Assembly (NCBI RefSeq): GCF_004310295.1
Contig: NZ_SISB01000011.1
Span: forward strand, 1-64,000
Source of the DNA: Pseudomonas sp. BGI-2
GTDB lineage: Bacteria > Pseudomonadota > Gammaproteobacteria > Pseudomonadales > Pseudomonadaceae
Length of the DNA stretch: 64,000 bases
Direction: 5' to 3'
Within the stretch, counting starts at the first letter, position 1. Every line of letters starts with the position of its first letter. This document shows, in pieces, positions 1-8,320 of this stretch. Below the pieces are notes generated by a model. That model ran no database searches, was not told where the DNA came from, and worked only from the letters and a program-made list of their open reading frames with translations. A program made the translations under genes and the position numbers.

Positions 1-1
1 C

Positions 2-220
2 AACTCAGTGATGGAGCGCTTCTTCCTGAGCTTGAAAATGGAGCGGGTATGGCGGCGCGATTACGCCAACCACGCCGAAGCGATACGTGACATTACTGAA
101 TACATCGTTGGGTTTTACAACAACGAGCGGCTGCACTCGAAACTCGGATATCTGCCACCGACCGTTTACGAACGGGAGATGGCGTCGAAATCACCTATCG
201 AGGTGTCCGGAATTAGTTGA
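2..220 (+). pseudogene. IS3-family transposase (OrfB) C-terminal fragment, cut by window edge
   Basis: The reading frame is open from base 2 and gives the end of a DDE integrase core of the IS3 type. 'NSVMERFFLSLKMERV' is the usual block near the catalytic Glu, and 'YNNERLHSKLGYLPPTVYE' is the usual C-terminal 'N..R.H..LGY.SP..FE' block. The rest lies outside the window, so whether the element is intact cannot be judged. The stop lies inside the probable right terminal repeat, as is common in this family. Family call secure; subgroup not determined. Confidence 0.9.
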
Positions 221-228
221 CCACGACA
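204..228 (+). mobile_element. Probable right terminal inverted repeat of the IS3 element
   Basis: The bases overlapping the transposase stop read TGTCCGGAATTAGTTGACCA followed by CGACA. Reversed, this begins TGTCGTGGTCAACTAATTCC, which resembles the TGT-starting ends of IS3-family elements. The sequence changes immediately afterwards to a REP element, so the element appears to abut or sit in a REP. The left end is outside the window and cannot be compared. Confidence 0.6.
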
Positions 229-268
229 CAGCCCAACGGGGATAAATCCCCTCACCACAGTTCGCCAG
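229..268. repeat. REP element (type 1) at the IS boundary
   Basis: 'GCCCAACGGGGATAAATCCC' followed by CTCACCACAG is one half of the type-1 REP seen many times in this window. Here only one half remains and the IS end lies directly to its left. This is consistent with insertion into a REPIN, a common target for Pseudomonas insertion sequences. Confidence 0.7.
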
Positions 269-388
269 CTGCTACAGGGTATGCGGTGCGGTTGATGGCG
301 GGTATTGGACACATTGCCACGCGGACACATTCCAGATACATAAGTGCGCTTTCATGGTCCCGTCCCCCATCATAATGAGAGCGTTGCC

Positions 389-589
389 ATGTTCCATAAA
401 CTGCAGCAAGCCGCCCGACTTCTCAGCCAGGGCGCGCGTTTGATGATCGGCGTCCCCGATTACGACAACTATGTCGCTCAAATGGCGCTCAAACACCCGG
501 AAGAACCGGTCATGAGCCATTCGGCGTTTCTTCGTGAGCGTCAGGAAGCCCGCTACGGCGGCAAGCAATGCACGACGCGTTGCTGCTGA
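389..589 (+). CDS. YbdD/YjiX family small protein, without CstA
   Basis: A 66-residue protein with the family signature 'GIPDYDNY'-like VGVPDYDNYV, a central 'HP' motif, and the 'FLRERQEARYGG' block followed by a cysteine near the end. YbdD/YjiX proteins are normally encoded just after the pyruvate/peptide transporters CstA or BtsT and are thought to support transport. Here there is no cstA upstream; only a REP half and an IS end lie there. The ATG at 389 was chosen because the conserved N-terminus starts there. An in-frame upstream ATG at 344 would add 15 unconserved residues. It may be an orphan left after the IS event, and whether it is still transcribed is unknown. Confidence 0.75.
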   Translation: MFHKLQQAARLLSQGARLMIGVPDYDNYVAQMALKHPEEPVMSHSAFLRERQEARYGGKQCTTRCC

Positions 590-780
590 AAACCGCTCGA
601 AACGCGGCAATCCGCACAATATCTTCGCCATTGCGTTACGGCTGCTAAGCTTCGACGTTGCAGCGTCCGAGCCTTTGCGGGATCGGGCGTTGAGCGTGGC
701 CATGGAGTACGACTTCAGTATCAAAAACCACTTCAACAGGGGTGGCGAGCGATTGTCGATAACCTGCACGGAGGCAGGCA

Positions 781-1587
781 ATGGTGATCAAGCACGTTGG
801 CAATGCGAGTGCCGAGGGTGTTCCCGAGCCACTTGATCGTGAAGAGATGGAACGGGTGCTGGCGCTGCTGCTGGCCAGTCCGGTGTTTGCGAAGTCCAGG
901 CGGATGGGCAGCCTGTTGCGTTTTATGGTCGATCACGACCTTCAATTTTCCAACATCCCGCTCACCGAGCACGCCATCGGCATTGCGGTGTTTCGCCGTG
1001 ACCCGGCGGTTTACTGCACGGGCGACGATCCGGTGGTGCGCGTCCAGGTGGGCCGGTTGCGGCGCAAACTCGCGATACATTACGCCACCCAGGGCCAGCA
1101 GGACCCGGTACGTCTGAGCATTCCGGCCGGATGTTATCGGCTGGCTTACCAGCGGCTCAGACCCAAAAGCCTCGCGACTCGCCATCCTGTCCTGCAGATT
1201 CAGCCGTTTACCTGTATCACCAGTGACGGCGATGACTTTACCCGGGGCTTGTGTGAAGAGTTGAGCTGCCGGCTGTTCGAGTCGTTCGAGCAGACGCAAA
1301 GCCAAGGCAACCACGTGTTGATGAAGGTGCCGCGAAACAGCGTTAAAGCACTGGACGTTGTGCGGGCCGGGCGCGGTAACTATTCCCTTGAGGGCAGCGT
1401 GCGGGTGGAACCGAGCCGTGTCCGGGCATCGTTGCGCCTGATTGATGTCGCTCAGGGCCGGATCCGCTGGTCAGAGCAATTCGATCGCAATCGACCTTAC
1501 GGCATTGCGACCCAGGAAGATCTGGCGGAGTCCATTTGTCGGTCGTTGACGGGCTATTTCGCCCGGGGTGGGGGGGACGTTTCCTGA
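781..1587 (+). CDS. Adenylate-cyclase-associated-type N-terminal domain / TolB-like protein, unknown function
   Basis: 268 residues. Residues 20-120 hold a module that I recognise from the N-termini of many TPR or class III cyclase-like proteins: 'LLLASPVFAKSRRMGSLLRF', 'EHAIGIAVFRRDP', 'DPVVRVQVGRLRRKL' and 'SIPAGCYRLAY'. The second half (residues 135-255) resembles the TolB-like amino-terminal domain that follows it in those proteins, with 'LEGSVR...SRVRASLRLIDVAQGRIRWSEQFDR'. The usual C-terminal TPR region is absent, so this is a short form. There are no membrane segments. GGAGG lies six bases before the start. A hairpin at 1594-1615 follows. A DNA-binding or regulatory role is plausible but not shown. 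Confidence 0.7.
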   Translation: MVIKHVGNASAEGVPEPLDREEMERVLALLLASPVFAKSRRMGSLLRFMVDHDLQFSNIPLTEHAIGIAVFRRDPAVYCTGDDPVVRVQVGRLRRKLAIHYATQGQQDPVRLSIPAGCYRLAYQRLRPKSLATRHPVLQIQPFTCITSDGDDFTRGLCEELSCRLFESFEQTQSQGNHVLMKVPRNSVKALDVVRAGRGNYSLEGSVRVEPSRVRASLRLIDVAQGRIRWSEQFDRNRPYGIATQEDLAESICRSLTGYFARGGGDVS

Positions 1588-1593
1588 ATAAAA

Positions 1594-1615
1594 GGGGCAA
1601 CCGCAAGGTTGCCCC
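1594..1615. terminator. Hairpin between convergent genes
   Basis: GGGGCAACC-GCAA-GGTTGCCCC, a nine-bp stem with a tetraloop, lies between the stop at 1587 and the stop of the convergent gene at 1627. It has short A and no clear T tracts, so it is a possible two-way terminator. Confidence 0.6.
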
Positions 1616-1626
1616 CGGTGTGACGG

Positions 1627-2370
1627 TTACACCGTTTTCCATTCCCCTTCTTCGTAGAGGCGGGTTGCGTTGTTATCGAAGGTCAGGTCGATTTCGACGG
1701 CTTTTGACCGTGAGGTGCTGAACATGGTGCTGGTTTGCACGTTCTGTTCGAACCATACAAGAATGGACTCCTTAGGCGTCAGGGCGGTATCGCCGGTGAC
1801 CACCTGCGCCGCGGCAACGTAGATGGGGGTGCTGACCTGTGTGCCGTCAATGCCGGTGGACAACTGGTTGATGCCGGGGTGGATCGGACCGTAGTTGTTT
1901 ATCAGCGTGATGGACGTATCAGGGCCACCGGTTACCGCCGAACCCAGCAGGCCTTCTTCGCTGAGTACAGACTGTTGTCCCAGACCAATGCTGACGATGT
2001 TCGTCGCGACCTGGACCGCTACGTTAGCCTGAAAACTGTTCGACCCGAACAACTGATACTGGGGCGTCCAGCTGAAACCGTTGTTGCTCAAATACTTGTC
2101 ATAGGATTGCCAGACGACGTTGTAGGCTTCGGTACCGACCTTTTTCGCAAAGCACAGCTTGTATTTGGACTGTTTGAGTAAGGTCAGATCACCGGCTGCG
2201 ATCTCTATCGTGACTGACTTTTGAGTGGCCGCCAGGGTCGACGTCAGCACCTTGCTGTAGTCCGACGTTTTCAGAGCCGTGGGGGCAACACCCTGGAACG
2301 ATTTGAGGGCCTCTTGCACATCATTGTGAAGTTGCAGAGCTTGTTTGCTTACAGCGCTCGACTTACTCAT
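1627..2370 (-). CDS. Hypothetical protein, 247 aa
   Basis: The start at 2370 (MSKSSAVSKQ) is preceded by GGAAGAGG at good spacing; the frame stays open upstream without a better site. No signal peptide or membrane helix is visible. The protein is rich in Ser, Thr, Val and Asn, with alternating hydrophobic stretches that suggest a beta-rich fold, for example around 'YKLCFAKKVG' and 'YQLFGSNSFQ'. I do not recognise a family. It lies upstream of two more small genes on the same strand (2625-2873 and 3063-3488) with gaps of 190-250 bases, so they may be a loose group but not a tight operon. Confidence 0.7.
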   Translation of the reverse strand: MSKSSAVSKQALQLHNDVQEALKSFQGVAPTALKTSDYSKVLTSTLAATQKSVTIEIAAGDLTLLKQSKYKLCFAKKVGTEAYNVVWQSYDKYLSNNGFSWTPQYQLFGSNSFQANVAVQVATNIVSIGLGQQSVLSEEGLLGSAVTGGPDTSITLINNYGPIHPGINQLSTGIDGTQVSTPIYVAAAQVVTGDTALTPKESILVWFEQNVQTSTMFSTSRSKAVEIDLTFDNNATRLYEEGEWKTV

Positions 2371-2624
2371 GGCTTTCCTCTTCCTTGGTTGTGTTAGGCA
2401 ATCAATGGGCAGCGGGCAGCGAATCCGACAAGTGATCGGGCAGCACCCCCTAAACACATTGACGGCTTCACATTAGGCGCAAGATTCAGGGTGGCGAAGT
2501 GTCTTGGCGTTACAGCGGGGAGGGCGGTTAAATCGGCAAGGTAACAGCCTGCGTAACCGGGTTGTATCAAGGAATATTGCGAGGTGAAACAGCGGGGCGG
2601 CCGTGCGACCGCCCCACATTGGCC

Positions 2625-2873
2625 TCATGCAGCCGGGCTACTCACCTTCGCGTCCGCCCAGACGAAGTTCCAGCTGGTTCGTTTCCCTTTGGCAATGTTG
2701 ATCAGGTTGTTCTCATAAGTAGTGTGATTGACCGTGCCGGTGTAAGTCAGTTTCCGGGCCGCATTGGTCCCGGTGACATCCCCGGGTTTGCCGCCAGAGT
2801 CGGTCATGGCCTTTTTCATATCGGCTTCCGACGGGGCACTGCTCTGATTTTTTTCAACGGTTACGAAACTCAT
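2625..2873 (-). CDS. Hypothetical protein, 82 aa
   Basis: The start at 2873 (MSFVTVEKNQ) is supported by GAGGTGACACC before the ATG. It is a small soluble protein with no signal peptide and no cysteines. The N-terminal third is polar and the C-terminal half contains 'SWNFVWADAK'. No family recognised. Its placement beside the 247-aa protein, both starting without signal sequences, hints at a shared role, but this is only neighbourhood evidence. Confidence 0.65.
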   Translation of the reverse strand: MSFVTVEKNQSSAPSEADMKKAMTDSGGKPGDVTGTNAARKLTYTGTVNHTTYENNLINIAKGKRTSWNFVWADAKVSSPAA

Positions 2874-3062
2874 GGTGTCACCTCTTCCGTGATGGGGGGA
2901 TCGGCGGACTGCAGGCCGGCACTTTTTTCGTCCCGGCCCACACACCGAAGCCAATACTCTATTGGCCTGCCGCGCATCGCAGAAGTGACAACACGGTCGG
3001 TAAGGTAACAACGCGGATACAGAAAATAGAGCGATGTAACGGCTACGTATCAGCCCGCGACA

Positions 3063-3488
3063 TCACTTCGCTTTCCAGTGACCACCACCCGATTCGCAAT
3101 CGATCTTCGATTGGTTCAAGTGTTCCGCACCGTAGTAATACGTGGTGACTTGGGCGTTCTCGGGAATATTGAGCGACTTGCTGTTCTTGTCCTTGCTGGT
3201 GGAGTGGGGGTTGGCCAGGGACTCTTGAGTCAGCGTCGCGATGCAGGTGGCCTGATACTGATCGTCGCACTGTTCGACTTTTTTCTTGGTGCTGGTGAGC
3301 ATTTCCTTGCTTTCGTTGCTGCACGACCAATCGATGGCGTTCACCGGCATACCTTCGTACTCATAGCAGCTATGGGACTCGACCACCGGGACGGAAGGGC
3401 TTTGGGATCGGGTCAGGACGTCACAGCCTTCAGCGAATGCCAGCGCGGGACTCAGGCTGGCGAGCAGAAACAGCAGTCTACGTTTCAT
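3063..3488 (-). CDS. Secreted hypothetical protein, 141 aa
   Basis: The start at 3488 (MKRRLLFLLA) follows GAGAGGAAATCCCG. Residues 1-19 form a signal peptide with a likely cleavage after 'ALAFA'. The mature part has six cysteines (in 'EGCDV', 'HSCYE', 'DWSCS', 'EQCDD', 'ATCIA', 'IDCES'), consistent with periplasmic disulfides. No family recognised. The strand and spacing match the two small genes beyond it. Confidence 0.7.
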   Translation of the reverse strand: MKRRLLFLLASLSPALAFAEGCDVLTRSQSPSVPVVESHSCYEYEGMPVNAIDWSCSNESKEMLTSTKKKVEQCDDQYQATCIATLTQESLANPHSTSKDKNSKSLNIPENAQVTTYYYGAEHLNQSKIDCESGGGHWKAK

Positions 3489-3595
3489 CGGGATTTCCTC
3501 TCCAATGGCGCCGCTCGTGATCAAAGATTGGCGCTGATAGGGTTTCGAATACGTGAAGAGGCGCGGGGTTCAATTCGTTTTTTGATTTGACGGGG

Positions 3596-3736
3596 TGGCT
3601 GCTTCGCAGCCCAACGGGGCGATGCGGCTGCGCAGCAGTCGTAAACCTGTGCACACGGTTTTCCTGATGCACCGCAGCGCCTGACATCACGACTGCTTCG
3701 CAGCCGAACGCAGGCTTCGCCAGCTGCTACACAGGT
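3596..3736. repeat. Degenerate type-1 REP pair
   Basis: Two inverted halves, 'GCTGCTTCGCAGCCCAACGG' and 'GACTGCTTCGCAGCCGAACG', with a further 'GCGGCTGCGCAGCAGTCG' between them, and ending 'CGCCAGCTGCTACACAGG'. This fills most of the gap between the secreted protein and the broken hydrolase. No coding signal seen. Confidence 0.65.
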
Positions 3737-3748
3737 CGAGTTGCGGCT

Positions 3749-4274
3749 CTACTGCGCAATAAACTCGCGAATCGCCTGAATGGTCTGCGTCGGCGCTTCT
3801 TCCATCAGCCAATGTCCCGCCCCCGGTATCACCACTTCCGTCACCGTGTCCGCCGCGTTGCGCATCACGATCGCTTCGTTATTTCCAAAGGATTTCTCAC
3901 CGCCGATGGCCAGCACCGGCATCGTCAGTTTTGTTTTCATCGACGCTTCGTTGTCCACCGCAAATGTCGCCCGCCTGGGTCTTCTTGTCGTAGCCACTAT
4001 CCGGGATCGAGGACAAGCCCATGCCACGCAGGTCCGGCACCACGACGGTGTGGTCCTTGGCCAGATCAGCTGCCAGTGGCGCCCACATGTCGCCGGTGTC
4101 GCCGAAGCCATGCAACATCACCACGGCGGGGCCTTTGCCGCCGACGCGCACATGAATCGTGGCGCCTTCGACCGGGATGTCCTGAACTCGAAAACCGGCA
4201 GGAAAGGGCGTCACCCCGGCATGGGCCGGGATGCTCAATGCAAGCAAAAAAGCGCTCAACAGGATACGGATCAT
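3749..4274 (-). pseudogene. Alpha/beta hydrolase (epoxide hydrolase-like), internal deletion and frameshift
   Basis: The 5' part (4274 to about 3980) encodes a signal peptide and a clear hydrolase N-half: 'VVMLHGFGDTGDMW' and 'VVVPDLRGMGLSS'. The 3' part, in another frame (to 3749), encodes the hydrolase C-end with 'MPVLAIGGEKSFG' and the catalytic-His region 'VIPGAGHWLMEEAP'. Between them about 100 residues that family members normally have are missing, including the nucleophile elbow (GHDIG-type) and the lid. The junction lies near 3960-3990. The product cannot be active. Confidence 0.85.
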
Positions 4275-4355
4275 CACGGTGCCCCCGTCAGTCCCCGGGG
4301 AAGGAACCCCGAAAGCAATGTGGATGAGCGTAGACCGTTTGATCCGTAGAAGGAG

Positions 4356-4381
4356 TGCCCTCTCGTTCGCACGAGAGGGCA
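4356..4381 (-). terminator. Terminator hairpin after the MFS gene
   Basis: TGCCCTCTCG-TTCGCA-CGAGAGGGCA, a ten-bp perfect stem, lies just beyond the stop of the transporter at 4392 (reading the minus strand). Confidence 0.65.
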
Positions 4382-4391
4382 GGTGCCGACC

Positions 4392-6068
4392 TCAGGTGTG
4401 ATGAATCTCCCGGTCCTTGGTTTCCGGCATGAAGAATATGCCCAGAACGGCCGTCATCACGGCGATGACGATCGGGTACCAGAGGCCGTAGTAGATATCA
4501 CCCGTGGCCGCCACCATGGCGAACGCCACCGTCGGCAGGAAGCCGCCGAACCAGCCGTTGCCGATGTGGTAGGGCAGCGACATCGAGGTGTAACGGATGC
4601 GCGCCGGGAACAGCTCCACCAGCCAGGCTGCGATCGGGCCGTAGACCATGGTCACGTAGATCACGAGGATGGTCAGGAGTAGCAGCACCATCGGGTAGTT
4701 GGTCTTGGCCGGGTCGGCTTTCTCGGGGTAGCCGGCTTCTTTGAGCGAGGCACCGAGGGAGGCGGTGAAGGCATCGTTCTTGGCTTTGAAGTCGGCGGCC
4801 GGCATGCCGGTGCCCTCGAAGCTCTGGATCACCTTGTCACCGATGCGCACCTGCGCGACGGCACCCGGTTCAGCCTTCTCGTTCTTGTAGGGGATGGCCC
4901 GCTTCGCCAGAACGGTCTTGGCGAGGTCGCAGGAGCTGGTGAATTTGGCCTTACCCACCGGGTCGAACTGGAACGAACACTGGTCGGGATCGGCGATCAC
5001 CGTGACCGGGTTCTTCTCCTGCGCGACGAACACGTCGGGGTTACCGTATTGGGTCAGCGCATGGAAGATCGGGAAGTAAGTCAGCGCTGCGATAATGCAG
5101 CCGGCCATGATGATCCCTTTGCGGCCGATGCGGTCGGACAGGCTGCCGAAGATGACGAAGAACGGCGTGCCGATCAGCAGCGAGCCGGCGATCAGCAAGT
5201 TGGCGGTCTGCGGGTCGATCTTCAGCGTTTGCAGCAGGAAGAACAGCGCATAGAACTGCCCCGTGTACCAGACGACGGCCTGGCCGGCAGTGCCGCCGAG
5301 CAGGGCCATGATCACGATTTTGAGGTTGTCCCAACGGGCAAAGGACTCCGTCAGCGGCGCCTTGGAAGACTTGCCCTCAGCCTTCATTTTCAGGAACACC
5401 GGCGACTCGCTGAGCTGCAAGCGGATGTACACCGAGATGATCAGCAGCAGGATCGACAGCAGGAACGGAATCCGCCAGCCCCAGGCCTCGAAGGCTTCGG
5501 TGCCAAGGATGGTGCGGCAAGCAAGGATCACCAGAAGCGACAGGAACAGCCCGAGGGTCGCCGTGGTCTGAATCCACGAAGTGAAATAGCCCCGCTTGCC
5601 TTTCGGCGCATGCTCGGCGACGTAGGTCGCCGCACCGCCGTACTCACCACCCAGGGCCAGGCCTTGCAACAGCCGCAAAGTGATCAGAATGATTGGCGCC
5701 GCCACGCCGATGGTCGCGTAGCCGGGCAGGAAGCCCACGATGGCGGTGGAGATACCCATGATCACAATGGTGATGAGGAAGGTGTGTTTGCGCCCGATCA
5801 TGTCGCCCAGTCGGCCGAACACGATGGCCCCGAATGGACGCACCGCGAAGCCTGCGGCGAACGCGAGCAGCGCGAAGATGAAGGACGTTGTCTCATTGAC
5901 GCCAGCGAAGAAGTGCTTGGCGATGATCGCGGCCAGGGAGCCGTAAAGGTAAAAGTCGTACCACTCGAACACGGTGCCCAGGGACGAGGCGAAGATGACC
6001 TTGCGCTCCTCCTTGGTAATGCCGTGGTGGGGCGCGCTGCCCGTGGAAGTGTTGTCGATTGCGGCCAT
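4392..6068 (-). CDS. MFS transporter, MHS (metabolite:H+ symporter) family
   Basis: 558 residues. 'SLGTVFEWYDFYLYGSLAAI', 'RPFGAIVFGRLGDMIGRKHT' and 'LALGGEYGGAATYVAEHAPK' are the signatures of the ShiA/ProP-like MHS branch. About 12 membrane helices are visible. An extra loop of about 115 residues (roughly 340-455) sits between helices in the C-terminal half and carries a cysteine pair in 'DQCSFQFDPVG...SSCDLAK', much longer than in ShiA or ProP. The ATG at 6068 is preceded by GGAGAAGACT; the frame continues 59 codons upstream without conservation. The substrate is unknown; organic acids are typical. A paralogue with the same loop lies at 46073. Confidence 0.9.
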   Translation of the reverse strand: MAAIDNTSTGSAPHHGITKEERKVIFASSLGTVFEWYDFYLYGSLAAIIAKHFFAGVNETTSFIFALLAFAAGFAVRPFGAIVFGRLGDMIGRKHTFLITIVIMGISTAIVGFLPGYATIGVAAPIILITLRLLQGLALGGEYGGAATYVAEHAPKGKRGYFTSWIQTTATLGLFLSLLVILACRTILGTEAFEAWGWRIPFLLSILLLIISVYIRLQLSESPVFLKMKAEGKSSKAPLTESFARWDNLKIVIMALLGGTAGQAVVWYTGQFYALFFLLQTLKIDPQTANLLIAGSLLIGTPFFVIFGSLSDRIGRKGIIMAGCIIAALTYFPIFHALTQYGNPDVFVAQEKNPVTVIADPDQCSFQFDPVGKAKFTSSCDLAKTVLAKRAIPYKNEKAEPGAVAQVRIGDKVIQSFEGTGMPAADFKAKNDAFTASLGASLKEAGYPEKADPAKTNYPMVLLLLTILVIYVTMVYGPIAAWLVELFPARIRYTSMSLPYHIGNGWFGGFLPTVAFAMVAATGDIYYGLWYPIVIAVMTAVLGIFFMPETKDREIHHT

Positions 6069-6411
6069 GAGTCTTCTCCGTCGTTCTTGTTTTAGGCCGG
6101 AGTACCTCATTACCTTTTTTGCCGCACCCAGGCCCTTGGGCTGATGTCGTCGGATTACGGATTGCGCGAAGCATGCACACAGGTTGACGGCCTCGCATCG
6201 CTGCAAGGTTTCATGAAGCATAATCGGCTTCGCGCAGATATCCACTCGACATCACGCTTAGCCGCTGGATCAGGTGGCGAGTCGGGCCGCAGGGCTCAGT
6301 TCGCAACCATTCGTTTAATCAATAATCACCATCAAGGAATGCGAGTTCAGTTTTTTTGTCATGAGAGGAGGATAGCGTCATACCAAAGTCGCCTCTGAAG
6401 GAACCTGCGCG
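6069..6411. other. Intergenic region, 343 bp, between divergent genes
   Basis: Holds the 5' regions of the MHS transporter (leftward) and the secreted protein at 6412 (rightward). No REP, RNA gene or clear palindrome was found. A T-rich stretch lies near 6350. Confidence 0.4.
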
Positions 6412-7080
6412 ATGAGAATATCTACCTTGCTGGCCCTTGTCGCTGTATTGACCGGCAGTGTTGCCGCCACCGTGCCGGCCTACGCGGCTGACCCGTCCTG
6501 CCATTTCCTTCCGGTGGCCGACAGCACCGCCAGCTTGCAGCACACTCAATCGGTGGGCGTGCTCTACAGCGAAAACACCCTCAACACGATCGAATACCTT
6601 GAGCAGTACCATTCTGTCGCGCTGAACGGCGCGAAGAACCCGGCGCTGGATTCGCGTATCAGCAACGCCTTCGTCAACAGCTCCGATCCGAAACTGGCGA
6701 TCAACTGGCTGATGGTCTCGCTGCAAAAACAATTCGCCTCAGTGACCGTCTACGACAATCTCGACGCAGTGGTGCAAGCCCACCCGGATGTGGTGGTGAT
6801 GCTGGACACCTACAGCCGTCTGGTGTCCAAGCGCAACAACCAGGTCGAGGCGCGTTTCCTGGCCAAGTTCTACGACTCGAATTTGCAATACATCGGCAAG
6901 GCCGAAGGCTCCCGTGAACAACAGATGCCTTCGGTCTGGGTGCACGGCAAAGCTGCCCCGGACATTGCCGCGCAGATTGACCGGCAAAACGTGGTGCAGG
7001 TGAATGCGTTGAAGCAGTTTGATGCGTCGTTGAAGGCGCTGGTGACGTCTGGTAACGGGGCGCAAGTCGCCAGCAACTGA
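6412..7080 (+). CDS. Periplasmic hypothetical protein, 222 aa
   Basis: Residues 1-25 are a signal peptide ending at 'VPAYA'. The mature part is a mixed alpha/beta protein with an alternating pattern, including 'PKLAINWLMVSLQKQFASVT', 'HPDVVVMLDTYSRLV' and 'EARFLAKFYDSNLQYIGKAE'. The central part resembles ATPase-like periplasmic proteins only in general shape. I do not recognise a family. GGAACC lies before the start. No partner gene is evident: an REP pair follows and the MFS gene is divergent. Confidence 0.75.
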   Translation: MRISTLLALVAVLTGSVAATVPAYAADPSCHFLPVADSTASLQHTQSVGVLYSENTLNTIEYLEQYHSVALNGAKNPALDSRISNAFVNSSDPKLAINWLMVSLQKQFASVTVYDNLDAVVQAHPDVVVMLDTYSRLVSKRNNQVEARFLAKFYDSNLQYIGKAEGSREQQMPSVWVHGKAAPDIAAQIDRQNVVQVNALKQFDASLKALVTSGNGAQVASN

Positions 7081-7115
7081 CGCACATTCAAGGTGATCCG
7101 TTAAGCCGCCAAACC

Positions 7116-7250
7116 TTGTGGCGAGGGGGCTTGCCCCCGTTGGGTCGCGCAGCGGCCCCCAAACCTGCAACCGCGTTAATTCAGAAAAAACGCGTGCACA
7201 GGATTACGAATGCTGCGCAGCCGAACGGGGGTAAACCCCCTCGCCACAGG
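7116..7250. repeat. Type-1 REPIN (inverted REP pair)
   Basis: 'TGTGGCGAGGGGGCTTGCCC' on the left and 'GGGGGTAAACCCCCTCGCCA' on the right are inverted copies joined by a variable middle with 'GCGCAGCGGCC' and 'GCTGCGCAGCCG'. Confidence 0.8.
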
Positions 7251-7323
7251 GTGTTGGTGAATTCCTCACATCGAGGTCTGACCGCTCCCTCTGTGAGGAA
7301 GGCCGGCCAGATGATTCTCAGAT

Positions 7324-8205
7324 TTATTCAAGCGCCACGCTCATCAGGAGGCGCACAACCTCGGTTTCCACAGCGCCTTCGTCGCCACTCTCACAAAAGG
7401 CCGCACAACTCGCCGTGCGACTGCCATCAATGCAGCGGTAGACCGCAACGACGCTGCCCGGTCCGGCTCCGGTGTGACCACTCAAGGTGACGCCACCCTC
7501 CACCTTGCCCTGCATCAAACCGAGGCCGTAACCCGGCGCAATCCAGGGACGTCCCGCAATCGGTCCGCCAAGCGTGCGTGCCGTTTGCATCTCCCGCAGC
7601 AATGATTGCGGCAACAGATGCCCGCCCAATAAACGATCCAGACACAGAACCGCGTCAGCAAGCGGACCGACCAGCAATCCGTGATAGACCCAGCGCGGGT
7701 CGTAATTCGCGGTCACGCCCATGTTGATGCCCTCCAGATCGGCTCGCGTCGTTGCAAGGCGCACGCGCGATAAACCGAGAGGGGAGAACACGCGTCGCGT
7801 CAGTGCTTCCTCAAGTGCGAGGCCTGTCACGCGTTCAATGAGTCTGGCGACGAACAGGTAGCCCACGTTCGAATATCGCCAACCGTCTCCCGGTGCGTAG
7901 CGCAACCGGGCGGCATCAAGCCGTTGCAGCAATTCATCGGCTGACCAAGGTGTCTCATGGTGGGCTACGGCGGTGTGGTATTCGGCGAGCTCATCGTAAT
8001 CCGCCAGCCCCGCTTCATGCCGCAAGAGTTGGCGCAGGGTGAGCGGACCTTCATGCACAACATCGTCCAGACCGATCAATCCATCACGCACCAGCGACAG
8101 CGCCGCGGCAGCCAGAACCGTCTTGGTAAAACTCCACCACGGCACCGTTACGTCGGGCTGGTCTGGCGTGAGTAATGAACCGTTTGAGACAAGGGCGAAA
8201 TGCAT
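7324..8205 (-). CDS. Serine hydrolase, beta-lactamase class C / PBP4* family
   Basis: 293 residues from the ATG at 8205. The SxxK nucleophile motif 'SFTK' is near residue 30, the YxN motif 'YSNVGYLFV' is about 120 residues further on, and a C-terminal 'SGHTGAGPGS' takes the place of the KTG box. 'HHETPW', 'LLRHEAGLADY' and 'PLADAVLCLDRLLGG' are typical of this family of esterases and D-peptidases. No signal peptide, so cytoplasmic action is likely. The upstream frame is open to 8322 but unconserved. Divergent from the DeoR regulator, with a palindrome between them that could control both. Substrate unknown. Confidence 0.85.
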   Translation of the reverse strand: MHFALVSNGSLLTPDQPDVTVPWWSFTKTVLAAAALSLVRDGLIGLDDVVHEGPLTLRQLLRHEAGLADYDELAEYHTAVAHHETPWSADELLQRLDAARLRYAPGDGWRYSNVGYLFVARLIERVTGLALEEALTRRVFSPLGLSRVRLATTRADLEGINMGVTANYDPRWVYHGLLVGPLADAVLCLDRLLGGHLLPQSLLREMQTARTLGGPIAGRPWIAPGYGLGLMQGKVEGGVTLSGHTGAGPGSVVAVYRCIDGSRTASCAAFCESGDEGAVETEVVRLLMSVALE

Positions 8206-8264
8206 TTGGAGACTGCTCTGGATGGAGGCGTCGGGGGAGTTTGCCAGAAAACAAAACCGCGATT

Positions 8265-8302
8265 GTGTTTGTGCAACGCTTTGGCTAATCTCGCACAAAC
8301 AC
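8265..8302. promoter_or_regulatory. Candidate DeoR operator: 10-bp inverted repeat
   Basis: GTGTTTGTGC at 8265-8274 and its exact inverse GCACAAACAC at 8293-8302 are separated by 18 bases, in the 115-bp gap between the serine hydrolase and the DeoR gene. The right half ends 18 bases before the regulator start codon, a position suited to autoregulation. Confidence 0.6.
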
Positions 8303-8320
8303 GCAAAAGCAGGCATAAAC

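Noticed and set aside
272..781. 169-aa minus-strand ORF and the 534-836 plus-strand ORF
   Set aside because: Both overlap the YbdD gene or the start of the 268-aa gene and show no protein-like conservation.
5049..6095. 348-aa plus-strand ORF over the MHS transporter
   Set aside because: Antisense shadow, low-complexity D/E/R/Q-rich product.
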